A DNA stretch of 64,000 bases from positions 1-64,000 of the forward strand of contig NC_013741.1 of NCBI RefSeq assembly GCF_000025285.1. Reading direction: 5' to 3'. The notes under the pieces were generated by a model. The model ran no database searches. It saw only the letters and a list, made by a program, of their open reading frames with translations, and was not told the DNA's origin. Of the stretch, positions 18,059-26,695 are shown one piece after another. Origin of the DNA: Archaeoglobus profundus DSM 5631. Lineage in GTDB: Archaea; Halobacteriota; Archaeoglobi; Archaeoglobales; Archaeoglobaceae. Each line of letters opens with the position of its first letter. The stretch's first letter is position 1. The translations under genes and the position numbers were made by a program.

Positions 18059-18874
18059 TTACCACCTCACTGGAATGCCCCTCTCTGCCAGATACTCCTT
18101 TACCTCCGCTATAGAAATTTCTCTGTAGTGGAATATCGAAGCTGCTAAACAAGCATCAGCTTTCCCCTCAACAAATCCCTCATAAAAGTGTTCCGGCTTC
18201 CCAGCACCACCGGAAGCTATCACTGGAATATTTACGGCTTCACTTATCGCCCTCGTTATGGGTATGTCGTAACCGAGCTTCGTTCCATCTCTATTCATTG
18301 AAGTTAGAAGTATTTCTCCTGCCCCGAGCTCCTCAACTTTTTTTGCCCAACTTATAGCATCAATTCCAGTTGGCTTTCTCCCACCGTAGATAACTACCTC
18401 ATACCAAGCTTTTCTGCCGTCTTCAAGTGTCACTACGTTCTCACCTTTACTCAAATCGAAGTTCCTTCTGCAGTCGATGGCTATAACTATGCACTGGCTA
18501 CCAAAGATTTCGCTCGCCTCTCTAACAAGCTCTGGATTCTTAACGGCGGATGTGTTTATCGTAACTTTATCGGCACCAGCTGAAAGTATAGCGTTAATAT
18601 CATCAATACTCCTTATACCTCCTCCAACCGTAAAAGGTATGAATACTTGTTCAGCTGTTCTTTCAATAACATCGATCATCATCCTCCTACCTTCTGGCGA
18701 TGCGGTTATATCAAGAAAAACAAGTTCATCTGCTCCCTCTTCATCGTACCTTTTGGCCAGCTCCACAGGATCGCCAGCCTCTCTTAAATTGACAAACTCA
18801 ACACCTTTAACAACCATAGCTCCTTTCTCGTTGAGTGTGACATCTAAGCAAGGTATTATCCTTTTGGCAAGCAT
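18059..18874 (-). CDS. hisF: Imidazole glycerol phosphate synthase subunit HisF
   Basis: This 271-residue (beta/alpha)8 barrel cyclises the histidine pathway intermediate PRFAR with ammonia from HisH, giving IGP and AICAR. The catalytic aspartates are D11 (IIPCLDV) and the one in VIAIDCRR. Phosphate loops include GGGIRS and [11 protein letters not shown]. The HisH partner is not in the window. A TATA-like TTTAAATAAG on the minus strand lies near 18890-18900. Confidence 0.96.
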   Translation of the reverse strand: MLAKRIIPCLDVTLNEKGAMVVKGVEFVNLREAGDPVELAKRYDEEGADELVFLDITASPEGRRMMIDVIERTAEQVFIPFTVGGGIRSIDDINAILSAGADKVTINTSAVKNPELVREASEIFGSQCIVIAIDCRRNFDLSKGENVVTLEDGRKAWYEVVIYGGRKPTGIDAISWAKKVEELGAGEILLTSMNRDGTKLGYDIPITRAISEAVNIPVIASGGAGKPEHFYEGFVEGKADACLAASIFHYREISIAEVKEYLAERGIPVRW

Positions 18875-19045
18875 AGCTCAAAATCCGTAAAACTTATTTA
18901 AACACTTCCGCATAGGTACGCAACTAAATATGGCACTTCAAATTTTCAAATTACTCCATCATTTACATTAACTTAGATGAATTTCTCATCAACAATTTCT
19001 GAACTTATAGAAAATTTTATTAACAGACTACGGAAGGTTCATTGT

Positions 19046-19702
19046 ATGAAGACGGTTCATCTGATACCCCTTGGTAAGAGATGTGAAATAATATTGGAAA
19101 GTGTGAGAATGAGCGGTAAGCCCATTCAAAAGGCTTACCTGATAGTTAGTAGGGATGGTAATTGCTTAAAGGAAGTTGAAAACGCTCTAAAGAATTTCAT
19201 TGAAGTTGAAGTTGTTAAGCTCAGTAATGATGTCTACGAAGCGGCTATAGAACTACTGAAAATTATAAAGAGAGAGCTGGATGAAGGGAACGACGTCTAC
19301 ATTAACTTGTCAGATGCTCCTAAGGAGCTCTGCATAGCTGGGCTTATATCAGCGCAGATATCAAGGTCTAAGGTATACATGGCGATTACATCGAACGGAA
19401 AGGTTGAGAAAGTAATAGATCTGAAAGTGCCACCCATAAAGAGCTTGGGAGAAGATAAGATTGCATTGATAAAAGCTTTGGAAGAGAACGGAGGTGAAGT
19501 AGAATCCATAAACAGGCTAATAGAGATAATAGAGGGCAAGACCGATGATCAAAAGAAGTACATGGCTCAGAGAGCCAGAATGAGCTACCATCTAAAGGGA
19601 TTGGAGACGGATGGATTGATAGAGATGAAACGAGAGGGCAAGAACGTTCGAATAAGGTTGACTCCTCTGGGAAAGGCCTATGCTATAATGCTTCTACAGT
19701 GA
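19046..19702 (+). CDS. CARF-like/winged-helix regulator (HFX_2341/DUF6293-type)
   Basis: This 218-residue protein has an N-terminal Rossmann-like domain (KTVHLIPLGKRCEIILESVR and INLSDAPKELCIAG near residue 95) and a C-terminal winged helix (about 140-218, ending SYHLKGLETDGLI...RLTPLGKAYA). This architecture resembles CARF-wHTH regulators such as Csa3 and the HFX_2341 family, which sense nucleotide ligands. No CRISPR array or cas gene is in the window. The ATG at 19046 is preferred to 18977 because the family begins at KTVHLIP and AAGGT lies 9 nt before it. Confidence 0.7.
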   Translation: MKTVHLIPLGKRCEIILESVRMSGKPIQKAYLIVSRDGNCLKEVENALKNFIEVEVVKLSNDVYEAAIELLKIIKRELDEGNDVYINLSDAPKELCIAGLISAQISRSKVYMAITSNGKVEKVIDLKVPPIKSLGEDKIALIKALEENGGEVESINRLIEIIEGKTDDQKKYMAQRARMSYHLKGLETDGLIEMKREGKNVRIRLTPLGKAYAIMLLQ

Positions 19703-19718
19703 TTTTTTATTCTCTTTT
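19703..19718 (+). terminator. T-rich terminator after the CARF-like gene
   Basis: A T-rich run (TTTTTTATTCTCTTTT) begins 2 nt after the TGA and ends just before the convergent rnp3 stop. Confidence 0.45.
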
Positions 19719-19722
19719 ACCG

Positions 19723-20325
19723 TTAGGGATCGTCACCAACTATTTCGAGTCCATCCATTATGTAGTTTGGATCGGTATACCTTCTAACCAGTCTTCTTAT
19801 CCAGTACTCGGCTCTTTCAACATCTGCACCTAGGTATTCAAAGAATTCGATTATCTGTCTCTTCGGTCTCAATTCATAGAAGTCGTTCGCGCCTGAAGTT
19901 AGGACGAAAGGAGTATCAAACTTCTTTATAATTTTGAGAGTTTCTATGACTTCTTCAAAAAGTTGGGATCTCTCAAACCCCTTACACCTCAGAAACTTGG
20001 AAAAGGATACTTCTATAGCGACATCCTTTTCCTTTGCGATTTTAATCAGACTGTAATCGAGCTCTCTACCATCGAAGTCGAGTATTAAATCTACCCTCCA
20101 CCTCATCACAGCATACTTTAAAACCTTAAGATTTCCAACAACACCTACGAACCAATCTCTCTTTGCCCTCCTCAACTTCTGCAAAAGCTCCTTGGGGCTA
20201 TCGGCTCTTATGAGGTATCCCTTCAAAAAATCTCCTTTCAAATCATCTGGATTCTCGCTAAACACAACAAAGTTGTCGTAATCGTATTTGATTTCTGGAC
20301 AGAACCTGACAAAATCCACATTCAT
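19723..20325 (-). CDS. rnp3: RNase P protein component 3 (Rpp30)
   Basis: This 200-residue PHP-like TIM barrel is the Rpp30 subunit of archaeal RNase P, which trims tRNA 5' leaders. Recognisable segments are KRDWFVGVVG, VDLILDFDGRELDYS near 80-94, AIEVSFSKFL and TPFVLTSGA. PHP metal ligands are not conserved, as usual for Rpp30. It overlaps the COG1325 gene by 4 bp; this pairing recurs in archaea near exosome and ribosomal genes. Confidence 0.9.
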   Translation of the reverse strand: MNVDFVRFCPEIKYDYDNFVVFSENPDDLKGDFLKGYLIRADSPKELLQKLRRAKRDWFVGVVGNLKVLKYAVMRWRVDLILDFDGRELDYSLIKIAKEKDVAIEVSFSKFLRCKGFERSQLFEEVIETLKIIKKFDTPFVLTSGANDFYELRPKRQIIEFFEYLGADVERAEYWIRRLVRRYTDPNYIMDGLEIVGDDP

Positions 20326-20759
20326 TTGTACCCCTTCTCCAAAATCTCTCTAGCAAATTCGATTATTTTCTCCTTCTTAGCTGGGTACGTGACTAGTTTA
20401 GCTTTAACGACTATCGCATCTCCCTTATCCGTAACGTATATTTCACCTAGGTAAGCCTTCTGCTTGTCAAACCTTATGTACAGCTGTCCCTGATCATCTA
20501 TTCTCTCTTCAAGCGTATTTATTATGTACTCCTTCTGATCACCCAAAAGCTTGATCAGGTTGTTCCAGAACTCCTTTATCTGTTTTTTCTTCGTTATTTC
20601 GACTTCTAAGTACTCTATGGGATTTCCGAAGTGACCTGTTGCAGGAACTCTTACAATTTCAAATTCGAACGGAAACAAAGTAGCCATTGCCATGGCAACC
20701 TTTTCCCTATCTTCCGTACTGTAAACTACTGCTGAAACTAGTATTCTTTCAATCTTCAC
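20322..20759 (-). CDS. COG1325 (DUF54) exosome-associated RNA-binding protein
   Basis: This 145-residue protein fits the COG1325 family of predicted RNA-binding proteins encoded with RNase P or exosome subunits. Visible signatures are VRVPATGHFGNPIEYLEVE (about 36-54) and IDDQGQLYIRFDKQKAYLGE (about 86-105). It is likely an accessory of RNA processing; biochemical function is not established. It is the promoter-proximal gene of a pair with rnp3. Confidence 0.85.
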   Translation of the reverse strand: MKIERILVSAVVYSTEDREKVAMAMATLFPFEFEIVRVPATGHFGNPIEYLEVEITKKKQIKEFWNNLIKLLGDQKEYIINTLEERIDDQGQLYIRFDKQKAYLGEIYVTDKGDAIVVKAKLVTYPAKKEKIIEFAREILEKGYK

Positions 20760-20797
20760 AACGAATCGTTTTAAATTCGATTTAAAACATTTCTTTA

Positions 20798-21298
20798 ATG
20801 AGGGTTGGACTTGTCAACGCTCTACTGCTCGCTGGAATCTCTTTAACTGTCGTTGCAGCTTACGAGTGTAGGACTTTATCCAATCCCTTAAGGCTAATCG
20901 CTTTAACGGTATGCTGGTTTGCTATGATCTACTTCCCTCACTGCCTAGCCCACTACATTGTCGGAAGATTTTTGGGCGTGGAATTTAGCCATTATACGAT
21001 ATCGAAATCTATGCTGTCTAAGGTGGGAATACCTATAATTTCAAAGCTGTTTTCTGCTAGGATTTTTCTAACACTCAGGATAAAGAAGAGAGCTGGAAAG
21101 AGGGCAATGTTTGCAATGTTCTTAGCTGGACCTTTGGCATCAATGCTCTGTCCTTTAGTAGTCGTTTACATCGCATATTCGTACGATAGAGTTTCGGCAA
21201 CCTTACTGGCCATTCTGACTATTTTCAACATCTTATTTGCAGGATACTTTAGCTGTAAGCACGGTTGCATAAGAAAGGCCTTGAACTCACTCCGGTAG
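20798..21298 (+). CDS. Site-2-protease (M50)-like membrane protein, degenerate active site
   Basis: This 166-residue membrane protein has about four hydrophobic helices. It reads HCLAHYIVGRFLGVEF at 48-63, where active M50 proteases have HExxH, and FLAGPLAS at 108-115, resembling their AGP loop. Glutamate is replaced by cysteine (HCLAH), and no NxxPxxxxDG segment is seen, so peptidase activity is unlikely. It could be a pseudoprotease chaperone or regulator. It stands alone, with its 3' end overlapping a convergent mazG gene by 12 bp. The relationship is my reading of the motif pattern. Confidence 0.6.
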   Translation: MRVGLVNALLLAGISLTVVAAYECRTLSNPLRLIALTVCWFAMIYFPHCLAHYIVGRFLGVEFSHYTISKSMLSKVGIPIISKLFSARIFLTLRIKKRAGKRAMFAMFLAGPLASMLCPLVVVYIAYSYDRVSATLLAILTIFNILFAGYFSCKHGCIRKALNSLR

Positions 21299-21565
21299 AT
21301 CCCACCTTCCGCTTGGGTCACCCTTTATGTACTTCTCGACCAATCTTGATTCGATGTCGACGTTGAAGTAGTTTGCCAAGCTTAGGACCATGAATAAGAC
21401 ATCTGTCAATTCCTCCTCAATGGCTTTGACATCTCTCTTTCTAACAGCCTCAGCCAATTCGCCAACCTCTTCAAAGAGTACAGCGAGCAAGAATAGCTCA
21501 CCAGACCTCGCATCGATCTCGTAATACTTCTCCTTTATAGCTTTTCTCACCTCTTTTAAGTCCAT
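21287..21565 (-). CDS. MazG-type nucleotide pyrophosphohydrolase
   Basis: This 92-residue MazG-like protein carries LFEEVGELAEAVRKRD (29-44) and EEELTDVLFMVLSLANYF (50-67), the metal-binding EExxE and ExxD helices. It is clearly related to the protein at 17767-18057 but lacks its cysteine tail and instead ends in a short GDPSGRWDLPE. The cell therefore has two short MazG paralogues 3 kb apart. Likely substrates are non-canonical or excess NTPs. Confidence 0.85.
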   Translation of the reverse strand: MDLKEVRKAIKEKYYEIDARSGELFLLAVLFEEVGELAEAVRKRDVKAIEEELTDVLFMVLSLANYFNVDIESRLVEKYIKGDPSGRWDLPE

Positions 21566-21604
21566 AGGTTAGCTTTAAATATCTTTTATTTACCCTTTTC
21601 TGAG

Positions 21605-23029
21605 ATGGAAGAGAAATTCAGTCACGAATACATAGTCATAGGTTGTGGTGCGACCGGGTTTAGCGTTGTCAAAGAACTCGTTAGGAAGGGAAAGAAAGTT
21701 TTGGCAATAGACATATCAAAGGAAAGGGTCGAAGTTCTCAGAGATGAAAATTACGATGCAATTGTTGGTGACGCTACCGACGAATCTCTCTATCAAGACA
21801 TAGATTTTAGCAAAGTTTCGATAGTTATGGTACTGACATCCGATACCGAGGCTAACAAGAGGGCTGTTGAAATAGTGAGAAGTATAAGCAAAGATGTCTT
21901 TATAATTGCAAGATCGCAGAGTTCAAAGACTAAAGAGGAACTGGAGCAAGCTGGAGCAGATTTCGTCGTTGTTCCTAGTGAAGCTATGAAAACTATCGTC
22001 TTGGAAGTTATAAGGAAGGCTGACACCTACAGAAAGTTGAAGTTGCTGGCAAAGGTTATAGAAAGCTGTAGGGGGAGATTGGGAATATTCACACACGACA
22101 ATCCGGATCCCGATGCAATTTCATCCGCTTTAGCTTTGAAGGAGATAGCGAGGTATTACGGAGTAGAGGCTGACATACTCTACTACGGAGACATAATGCA
22201 TCAGGAAAACAGAGCAATGGTCAACCTTCTAGAAATAGAGATGCTTAAGGCTGACGAAGTGGATTTGAGCATTTACGATAAGTTTGCGATTGTTGATTGT
22301 TCAAAGCCGGGAGTTAACAACTCCATACCTCAAAACATCCATATAAGCATCGTAATAGATCATCACCCAGCTGAAGATGTTATGGCGGATTTCGTGGACA
22401 TAAGGACTGATGTTGGTGCATGCGCAACCATTCTGACCGAATACCTCAAGGAGATGAGGATAACACCGAGCAGAACCTTGGCTACTGCTCTCTTCTTTGG
22501 AATAAAAACTGAAACAAACAACTTTAAGAAAAATACAAGAACTGCCGATTTCTTAGCCGCAGCATTCCTCTATCCGTTCGTAGATCACGAACTCATAGAG
22601 AAGATGGAGGGCCCCGCAATTTCAACAGAAACTCTTGACGTTTTGGCTACCGCTATAAAGAACAGACAAGTCTATTCGAGCTTTTTAATATCTTTCGCCG
22701 GATATATAACTAACCGTGATGTCTTGCCGCAAGCGGCAGACTTCCTTCTTAGGCTGGAAGGAATATCCACAGTTTTAGTTTTCGGAATTCTCAAGGATAA
22801 GGTCTACATATCCGCTAGAAATAAGGACGTTAGAATAAACATTGGTGAAGTTTTGAAGAGAGCCTTTGGCGATGTGGGTAGTGCTGGTGGGCATGCTCAC
22901 TCTGGTGGTGCACAAATACCATTAGGAATATTTGGAGAGGTTACGGATAGAGATGCACTTGCCAAGCTCGTTACAGAGGCCATAAAGAAGAGGTTTTTAA
23001 ACGCCTTGGGAGTTGAGGTAAAGGAGTAA
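21605..23029 (+). CDS. RCK (TrkA-N) and DHH/DHHA1 phosphoesterase fusion
   Basis: This 474-residue soluble protein starts with a TrkA-N/RCK NAD-binding domain (IGCGATGFSV, 12-21; VGDATDESL, 54-62). From about 150 on it is a DHH phosphoesterase. Motif I is THDNPDPDAIS (163-172), the DHH motif is IDHHP (251-255), and the DHHA1 ending is GGHAHSGG (428-435). DHH-DHHA1 enzymes cleave short RNAs, pAp or cyclic dinucleotides such as c-di-AMP. RCK domains regulate potassium channels and bind NAD(H) or nucleotides. A nucleotide-controlled phosphodiesterase is likely; substrate unknown. All DHH metal ligands are present. Confidence 0.88.
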   Translation: MEEKFSHEYIVIGCGATGFSVVKELVRKGKKVLAIDISKERVEVLRDENYDAIVGDATDESLYQDIDFSKVSIVMVLTSDTEANKRAVEIVRSISKDVFIIARSQSSKTKEELEQAGADFVVVPSEAMKTIVLEVIRKADTYRKLKLLAKVIESCRGRLGIFTHDNPDPDAISSALALKEIARYYGVEADILYYGDIMHQENRAMVNLLEIEMLKADEVDLSIYDKFAIVDCSKPGVNNSIPQNIHISIVIDHHPAEDVMADFVDIRTDVGACATILTEYLKEMRITPSRTLATALFFGIKTETNNFKKNTRTADFLAAAFLYPFVDHELIEKMEGPAISTETLDVLATAIKNRQVYSSFLISFAGYITNRDVLPQAADFLLRLEGISTVLVFGILKDKVYISARNKDVRINIGEVLKRAFGDVGSAGGHAHSGGAQIPLGIFGEVTDRDALAKLVTEAIKKRFLNALGVEVKE

Positions 23030-23059
23030 GTTTATTAACATTCAAAACTAGGAAAATCT

Positions 23060-23242
23060 ATGAGAACTTTTGACTGGAAGTCCTGGAAGAACAAGGGGCT
23101 AGAAAAGGAGAAGCTGAAGGAAGAGAAGGAGCTTAAGGACGAACTCGAAGGACTCAAAGAAGATGCTAAGCACCCAGAGACTGATCTGGAGAAGGTTGCG
23201 AATGAGGTTTTGAAGGAGGATGAAGAAGAGCATGAAGGTTAA
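23060..23242 (+). CDS. Small highly charged protein (60 aa)
   Basis: This 60-residue protein is mostly E, K, D and L after an N-terminal RTFDWKSWKNKG. It should be helical and acidic. I do not recognise it. It overlaps the following ubiquitin-like gene, and its tail carries that gene's GGAGG ribosome-binding site, so translational coupling is likely. It might be a partner or target of the ubiquitin-like protein, which is inference. Confidence 0.6.
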   Translation: MRTFDWKSWKNKGLEKEKLKEEKELKDELEGLKEDAKHPETDLEKVANEVLKEDEEEHEG

Positions 23243-23441
23243 AATCAAATTTTTAGGTGGTTTTGACAAGACCGAGGAGGAGGTTGAGGTAGAGAAGGGG
23301 AAAAGATATTCAGACTTGCTCAAGATGTTGGGCATAAATCCCGAAACCGTTGTAGTAGTTAGAAATGGTAAGCCAGTTCCCGTAGACGACTTCGTTGAAG
23401 AAGGAGAAATCGTTGTAATGAGAGTTATATCGGGCGGTTAG
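23232..23441 (+). CDS. MoaD/ThiS/SAMP-like ubiquitin-fold protein
   Basis: This 69-residue beta-grasp protein ends in the free Gly-Gly (VISGG) required for adenylation by an E1-like enzyme. It may carry sulfur for molybdopterin, thiamine or tRNA thiolation, or act as an archaeal protein modifier (SAMP). I prefer the ATG at 23232, 12 nt after the GGAGG at 23215-23219, over the ATG at 23220 that touches that site. It overlaps the preceding small acidic gene. No E1-like or MoaE gene is adjacent. Confidence 0.88.
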   Translation: MKVKIKFLGGFDKTEEEVEVEKGKRYSDLLKMLGINPETVVVVRNGKPVPVDDFVEEGEIVVMRVISGG

Positions 23442-23450
23442 TCTGGCAAT

Positions 23451-23460
23451 TTTTTTATAG
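23451..23460 (+). promoter_or_regulatory. T-run/TATA element between the SAMP-like and pilin-like genes
   Basis: TTTTTTATAG follows the stop of the SAMP-like gene and lies about 25 bp before the GTG start at 23481. It can serve both as a terminator T-run and as the TATA box of a leaderless pilin-like transcript. Confidence 0.4.
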
Positions 23461-23480
23461 GTCTCTCGCAATTTCAGAGC

Positions 23481-25637
23481 GTGGACAGTAAAGGTGTTAC
23501 ACCTCTCATAGGATTTATACTGCTGTTGCTTATAGGTATGGTTTTCCTTTCCTTAGTTCAAACTAAGCTTGTCCCCTCTATCTTGAAAGACGTCGAAATG
23601 AAGCACATGAACAAGGTGATTGAAGAGATTTACGAGTTTGATAGAGATGTAATCAAAGGTGAAGAAGGTATAGTTAGTTTCGATTTGGGTGTTGAATATC
23701 CGAATTATCTTTTTCTAATGACTCCCACAACAGGTGCCAGTTCAATTTCGATTGAACAGATGACAATCAATGTGAGTGGTGAAATTAGGATCGATGATAG
23801 AGTCATCAATAAACTCTCATATAACACGAACAGAATCACAGTGGGGCTCAATTACTTTGCAAATCCAAATTACAAGATTATTTACGAGAATACGGCAATA
23901 TTCAAAATGTTTGATCACACGATAATGGTTTCTGGGGAGCAGAAGATGTTTTGTAGAAGGTATGTGAACATCTACATGATTAATACAAGCTTTAGTTCTA
24001 TCTCTTCAAACAGGCCCACAAGTGTTGTAATCGTTCCAATATCTGTTCCAAAAGATGTCGGTGGGGCTTGGATCTCCAATGCAAATCTGACATTTAAATC
24101 TGTTTACCCTGAGTATTGGAATAGCACTCTGAAAGGTTTGAATTACAGCGTGGATGTAAACGAAAGCAATGGAACTATCAGTGCGACGCTGAAAAATGTA
24201 ACCCTAAGAGTATACTATCTTTACGTGATGACTGGCGTAGGTCTCTCCGCCGAGCAGGTTGAAGAAGCTTATAGAAGCTTGAGGAGTGAAACATTACATC
24301 CAAGTTACGTGGTTAGACTAAACCCAAGCGAAATTACTCTAAGCCAAGGAGAGAGCATTGTTTTGGGCGTTAGAGTTTTGGATCAGTATTTCAATCCTAT
24401 GGGTAATGTTAACTTGAGCGTGAGTGCAAGTGGAGGGAGTGTGAATCCTCAAAATGCATTTACGAATGAGAGGGGCGAAGCTTACTTTACATTCACTGCT
24501 AGTAATGCTGGTACTGCTACCGTGAAGATAGAATGCGTAGAGAACAAATCTGTTAGCGTCACTTACACAATTAAAGTAACTCCTGTTGGATCTGCTCCAT
24601 GTCCGTATTCAATCAAATGGAATGTTAACAGCTACGATTGGAATGTGAGTTTGGAAGGAAACACGAAATCTTTCTTCTTGCACGCCGAATATGAAAACAG
24701 TCCTCTAATCGGAGCAAATATAGATTTATCTAAGAACTCTACAATAGTTGCGATACCCGATAGCGTTACGACAAACGAAAGCGGAGACGCGGAGGTGTCA
24801 ATTACAGCTAACGACAACGGCTCTGTAGCAGTGGTAGCATCGTACAGCTGTGCATACGCCATTTTGCATTTAAACATATACGGATTTGGAATAAACGAGC
24901 AACCCGTAGCGATTTTCACATACACTCCCTCATATCCAGCTGTTGGTGAAGTAATTACCTTTGATGCTTCTTCAAGCTACGATCCAGATGGTGTTATAGT
25001 TGAATACAGATGGGACTTTGGTGATGGCAACGCTGTAACAACTACTTCTCCTACTGTAACGCACACCTACAGCAATTGGGGGGCATACAAAGTGACTCTA
25101 ACTGTTGTGGACAACGGATCTCTTGTTAATTCAACGTCGGTGTGGATATGGGTTGGTGATTTGATATACAACAACGATGCTTTAGCGTTGGATGGGCCAG
25201 ACAGTCCTTGGCCGAGGCGGGATAGGGCGGGTGGAGTAGAGTTTACAATTACAAACAGATTTAACACAACAGTTGAAATAGATTATATATATATTGAACC
25301 TCAAAGTGCACAGATTACCACATTAAGTGACGAGGTATTTCCTAACAATCAACCAAGATATTGTGAAGTGTATGTAGATGCAAGTATACCTAGTTATGTA
25401 GATTACTATGGTGGAACGTCTTTACCAGTTAAGGTCGATTTAGGTGTTAGTGGAGATGAGAACAGTGGCACAGATGCATATATGAATGCAGATTCAACAG
25501 CCAAGATATATCTATACGAATTTTATAATCGGCATGGTGGGAATATAGATATGTCGGGAGAAACTATCTATATCGAAATAGGGTACAGTGCGAACGGTGA
25601 GCACAAGGTTAAGTCGTTCACGATCACACCTCAATAG
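23481..25637 (+). CDS. Large surface protein with archaeal pilin-like N-terminus, Ig-like and PKD domains
   Basis: This 718-residue protein begins DSKGVTPLIGFILLLLIG, like archaeal type IV pilins cleaved after K-G by a PibD/EppA-type peptidase, so residues 5-28 would form the assembly helix. The body holds an Ig-like Big_1-type region (about 285-370), a second Ig-like region (about 385-475), and a PKD domain (about 482-560, with SSSYDPDG and WDFGDG). A C-terminal beta-rich domain follows. Many NxS/T sequons suggest S-layer style glycosylation. It is far larger than a normal pilin and is probably an adhesin or S-layer-associated protein. The start is GTG. Confidence 0.8.
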   Translation: MDSKGVTPLIGFILLLLIGMVFLSLVQTKLVPSILKDVEMKHMNKVIEEIYEFDRDVIKGEEGIVSFDLGVEYPNYLFLMTPTTGASSISIEQMTINVSGEIRIDDRVINKLSYNTNRITVGLNYFANPNYKIIYENTAIFKMFDHTIMVSGEQKMFCRRYVNIYMINTSFSSISSNRPTSVVIVPISVPKDVGGAWISNANLTFKSVYPEYWNSTLKGLNYSVDVNESNGTISATLKNVTLRVYYLYVMTGVGLSAEQVEEAYRSLRSETLHPSYVVRLNPSEITLSQGESIVLGVRVLDQYFNPMGNVNLSVSASGGSVNPQNAFTNERGEAYFTFTASNAGTATVKIECVENKSVSVTYTIKVTPVGSAPCPYSIKWNVNSYDWNVSLEGNTKSFFLHAEYENSPLIGANIDLSKNSTIVAIPDSVTTNESGDAEVSITANDNGSVAVVASYSCAYAILHLNIYGFGINEQPVAIFTYTPSYPAVGEVITFDASSSYDPDGVIVEYRWDFGDGNAVTTTSPTVTHTYSNWGAYKVTLTVVDNGSLVNSTSVWIWVGDLIYNNDALALDGPDSPWPRRDRAGGVEFTITNRFNTTVEIDYIYIEPQSAQITTLSDEVFPNNQPRYCEVYVDASIPSYVDYYGGTSLPVKVDLGVSGDENSGTDAYMNADSTAKIYLYEFYNRHGGNIDMSGETIYIEIGYSANGEHKVKSFTITPQ

Positions 25638-26646
25638 AAAACCTAAGCAAAGCTCCAATCCCTCCCAAGCTCATCAGCATCTTTCCTGGCTCGAACTCCG
25701 AACTGACGATAACAACCTTACCTCCCAAGCTCTCCACATCCCTCAGAAAGTTATCTATGTCCCACCTCTCCCTTTCTTCCCTCAAAAACTCGTCAACCAC
25801 AAGCAAGACTTCGATAGCTCCGTATTCGTATGCCTTCTTCACTTCATCAAGTCCGTAAGCAACCCTATCACCTTTAGCAATACCTTCAAGCAACCTTTCA
25901 ACGTATTCCGCTTCCTCCTTTAACCTGATTTCCCTCCCAATTCTGTCGAGAACACCCCTCTTGAGAACTTCTATAAATCCTCTAACGCCTATGCTCGATG
26001 CATCGCACGTTAAAATTTTCCACTCTGGCTTTTTCTCCTTTAAAAACTCCGCAAAGTCCTCCTTAGTAAAGCCGGGTCCAGCAATAACCAAGTAGTTGAA
26101 TTCCAAATTCTCAAGCTGTCTCATGATCTCGTGGAAGAATTCTATCCTCTCACTGCTATCCTTTCCGTAACTCTTTCTAACGTTGAATATCTCCTCAACC
26201 CCCCACTCCCTCACAACACCAACAACAGCCTCTCCCTCCTCAATCGTGACGATTGCTACCTCTGGCTTTTTTTGCGTAGCCTCTCTAAGCCTTTTCAACT
26301 GCTCTTCCTTCCACTCCTCTTTGATTATGCTGAGCTCCTTGCCTACGGTAATGCTTAGGGTGTGGTATCCTGAGTCCTCAACTCCCCCCACAATCCTCCC
26401 AGTAATCCTTAACCTGTTCGCAAACCTATGAAACTCGACCTTCTCAACTTCAACCCCCAATCTAACAGTAACCTTCTCCTTATCACTCCTAAGCTTATCT
26501 CCGCTTTCTCTGATCCTCTTGGTCCAAGAGTAGACTACATCCTTAGGCTCGATGATGTATTTGAGATGCCATAGATCATCCAAGCTTTCTGGGATGACCT
26601 TTATCTCCCCCTTTCTTCCCTTCAAAGACTCTTCAACAATCCTCAC
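25624..26646 (-). CDS. pelA: Pelota (Dom34) mRNA surveillance protein
   Basis: This 340-residue protein is archaeal pelota, an eRF1 paralogue that works with aEF1A/ABCE1 to release stalled ribosomes. The N-terminal Sm-like domain (1-130; WHLKYIIEPKDVV), the middle domain (130-265) and the C-terminal L7Ae-like domain (270-340; EYGAIEVLLVVDEFL) are in order. The GGQ loop of eRF1 is absent, as expected. The 3' end overlaps the pilin-like gene by 14 bp, converging. Confidence 0.95.
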   Translation of the reverse strand: MRIVEESLKGRKGEIKVIPESLDDLWHLKYIIEPKDVVYSWTKRIRESGDKLRSDKEKVTVRLGVEVEKVEFHRFANRLRITGRIVGGVEDSGYHTLSITVGKELSIIKEEWKEEQLKRLREATQKKPEVAIVTIEEGEAVVGVVREWGVEEIFNVRKSYGKDSSERIEFFHEIMRQLENLEFNYLVIAGPGFTKEDFAEFLKEKKPEWKILTCDASSIGVRGFIEVLKRGVLDRIGREIRLKEEAEYVERLLEGIAKGDRVAYGLDEVKKAYEYGAIEVLLVVDEFLREERERWDIDNFLRDVESLGGKVVIVSSEFEPGKMLMSLGGIGALLRFSIEV

Positions 26647-26695
26647 TCCCGAAGCTAAGACAAAGGGTTAAAATAGTTTGATGAAAATTCGTAGT

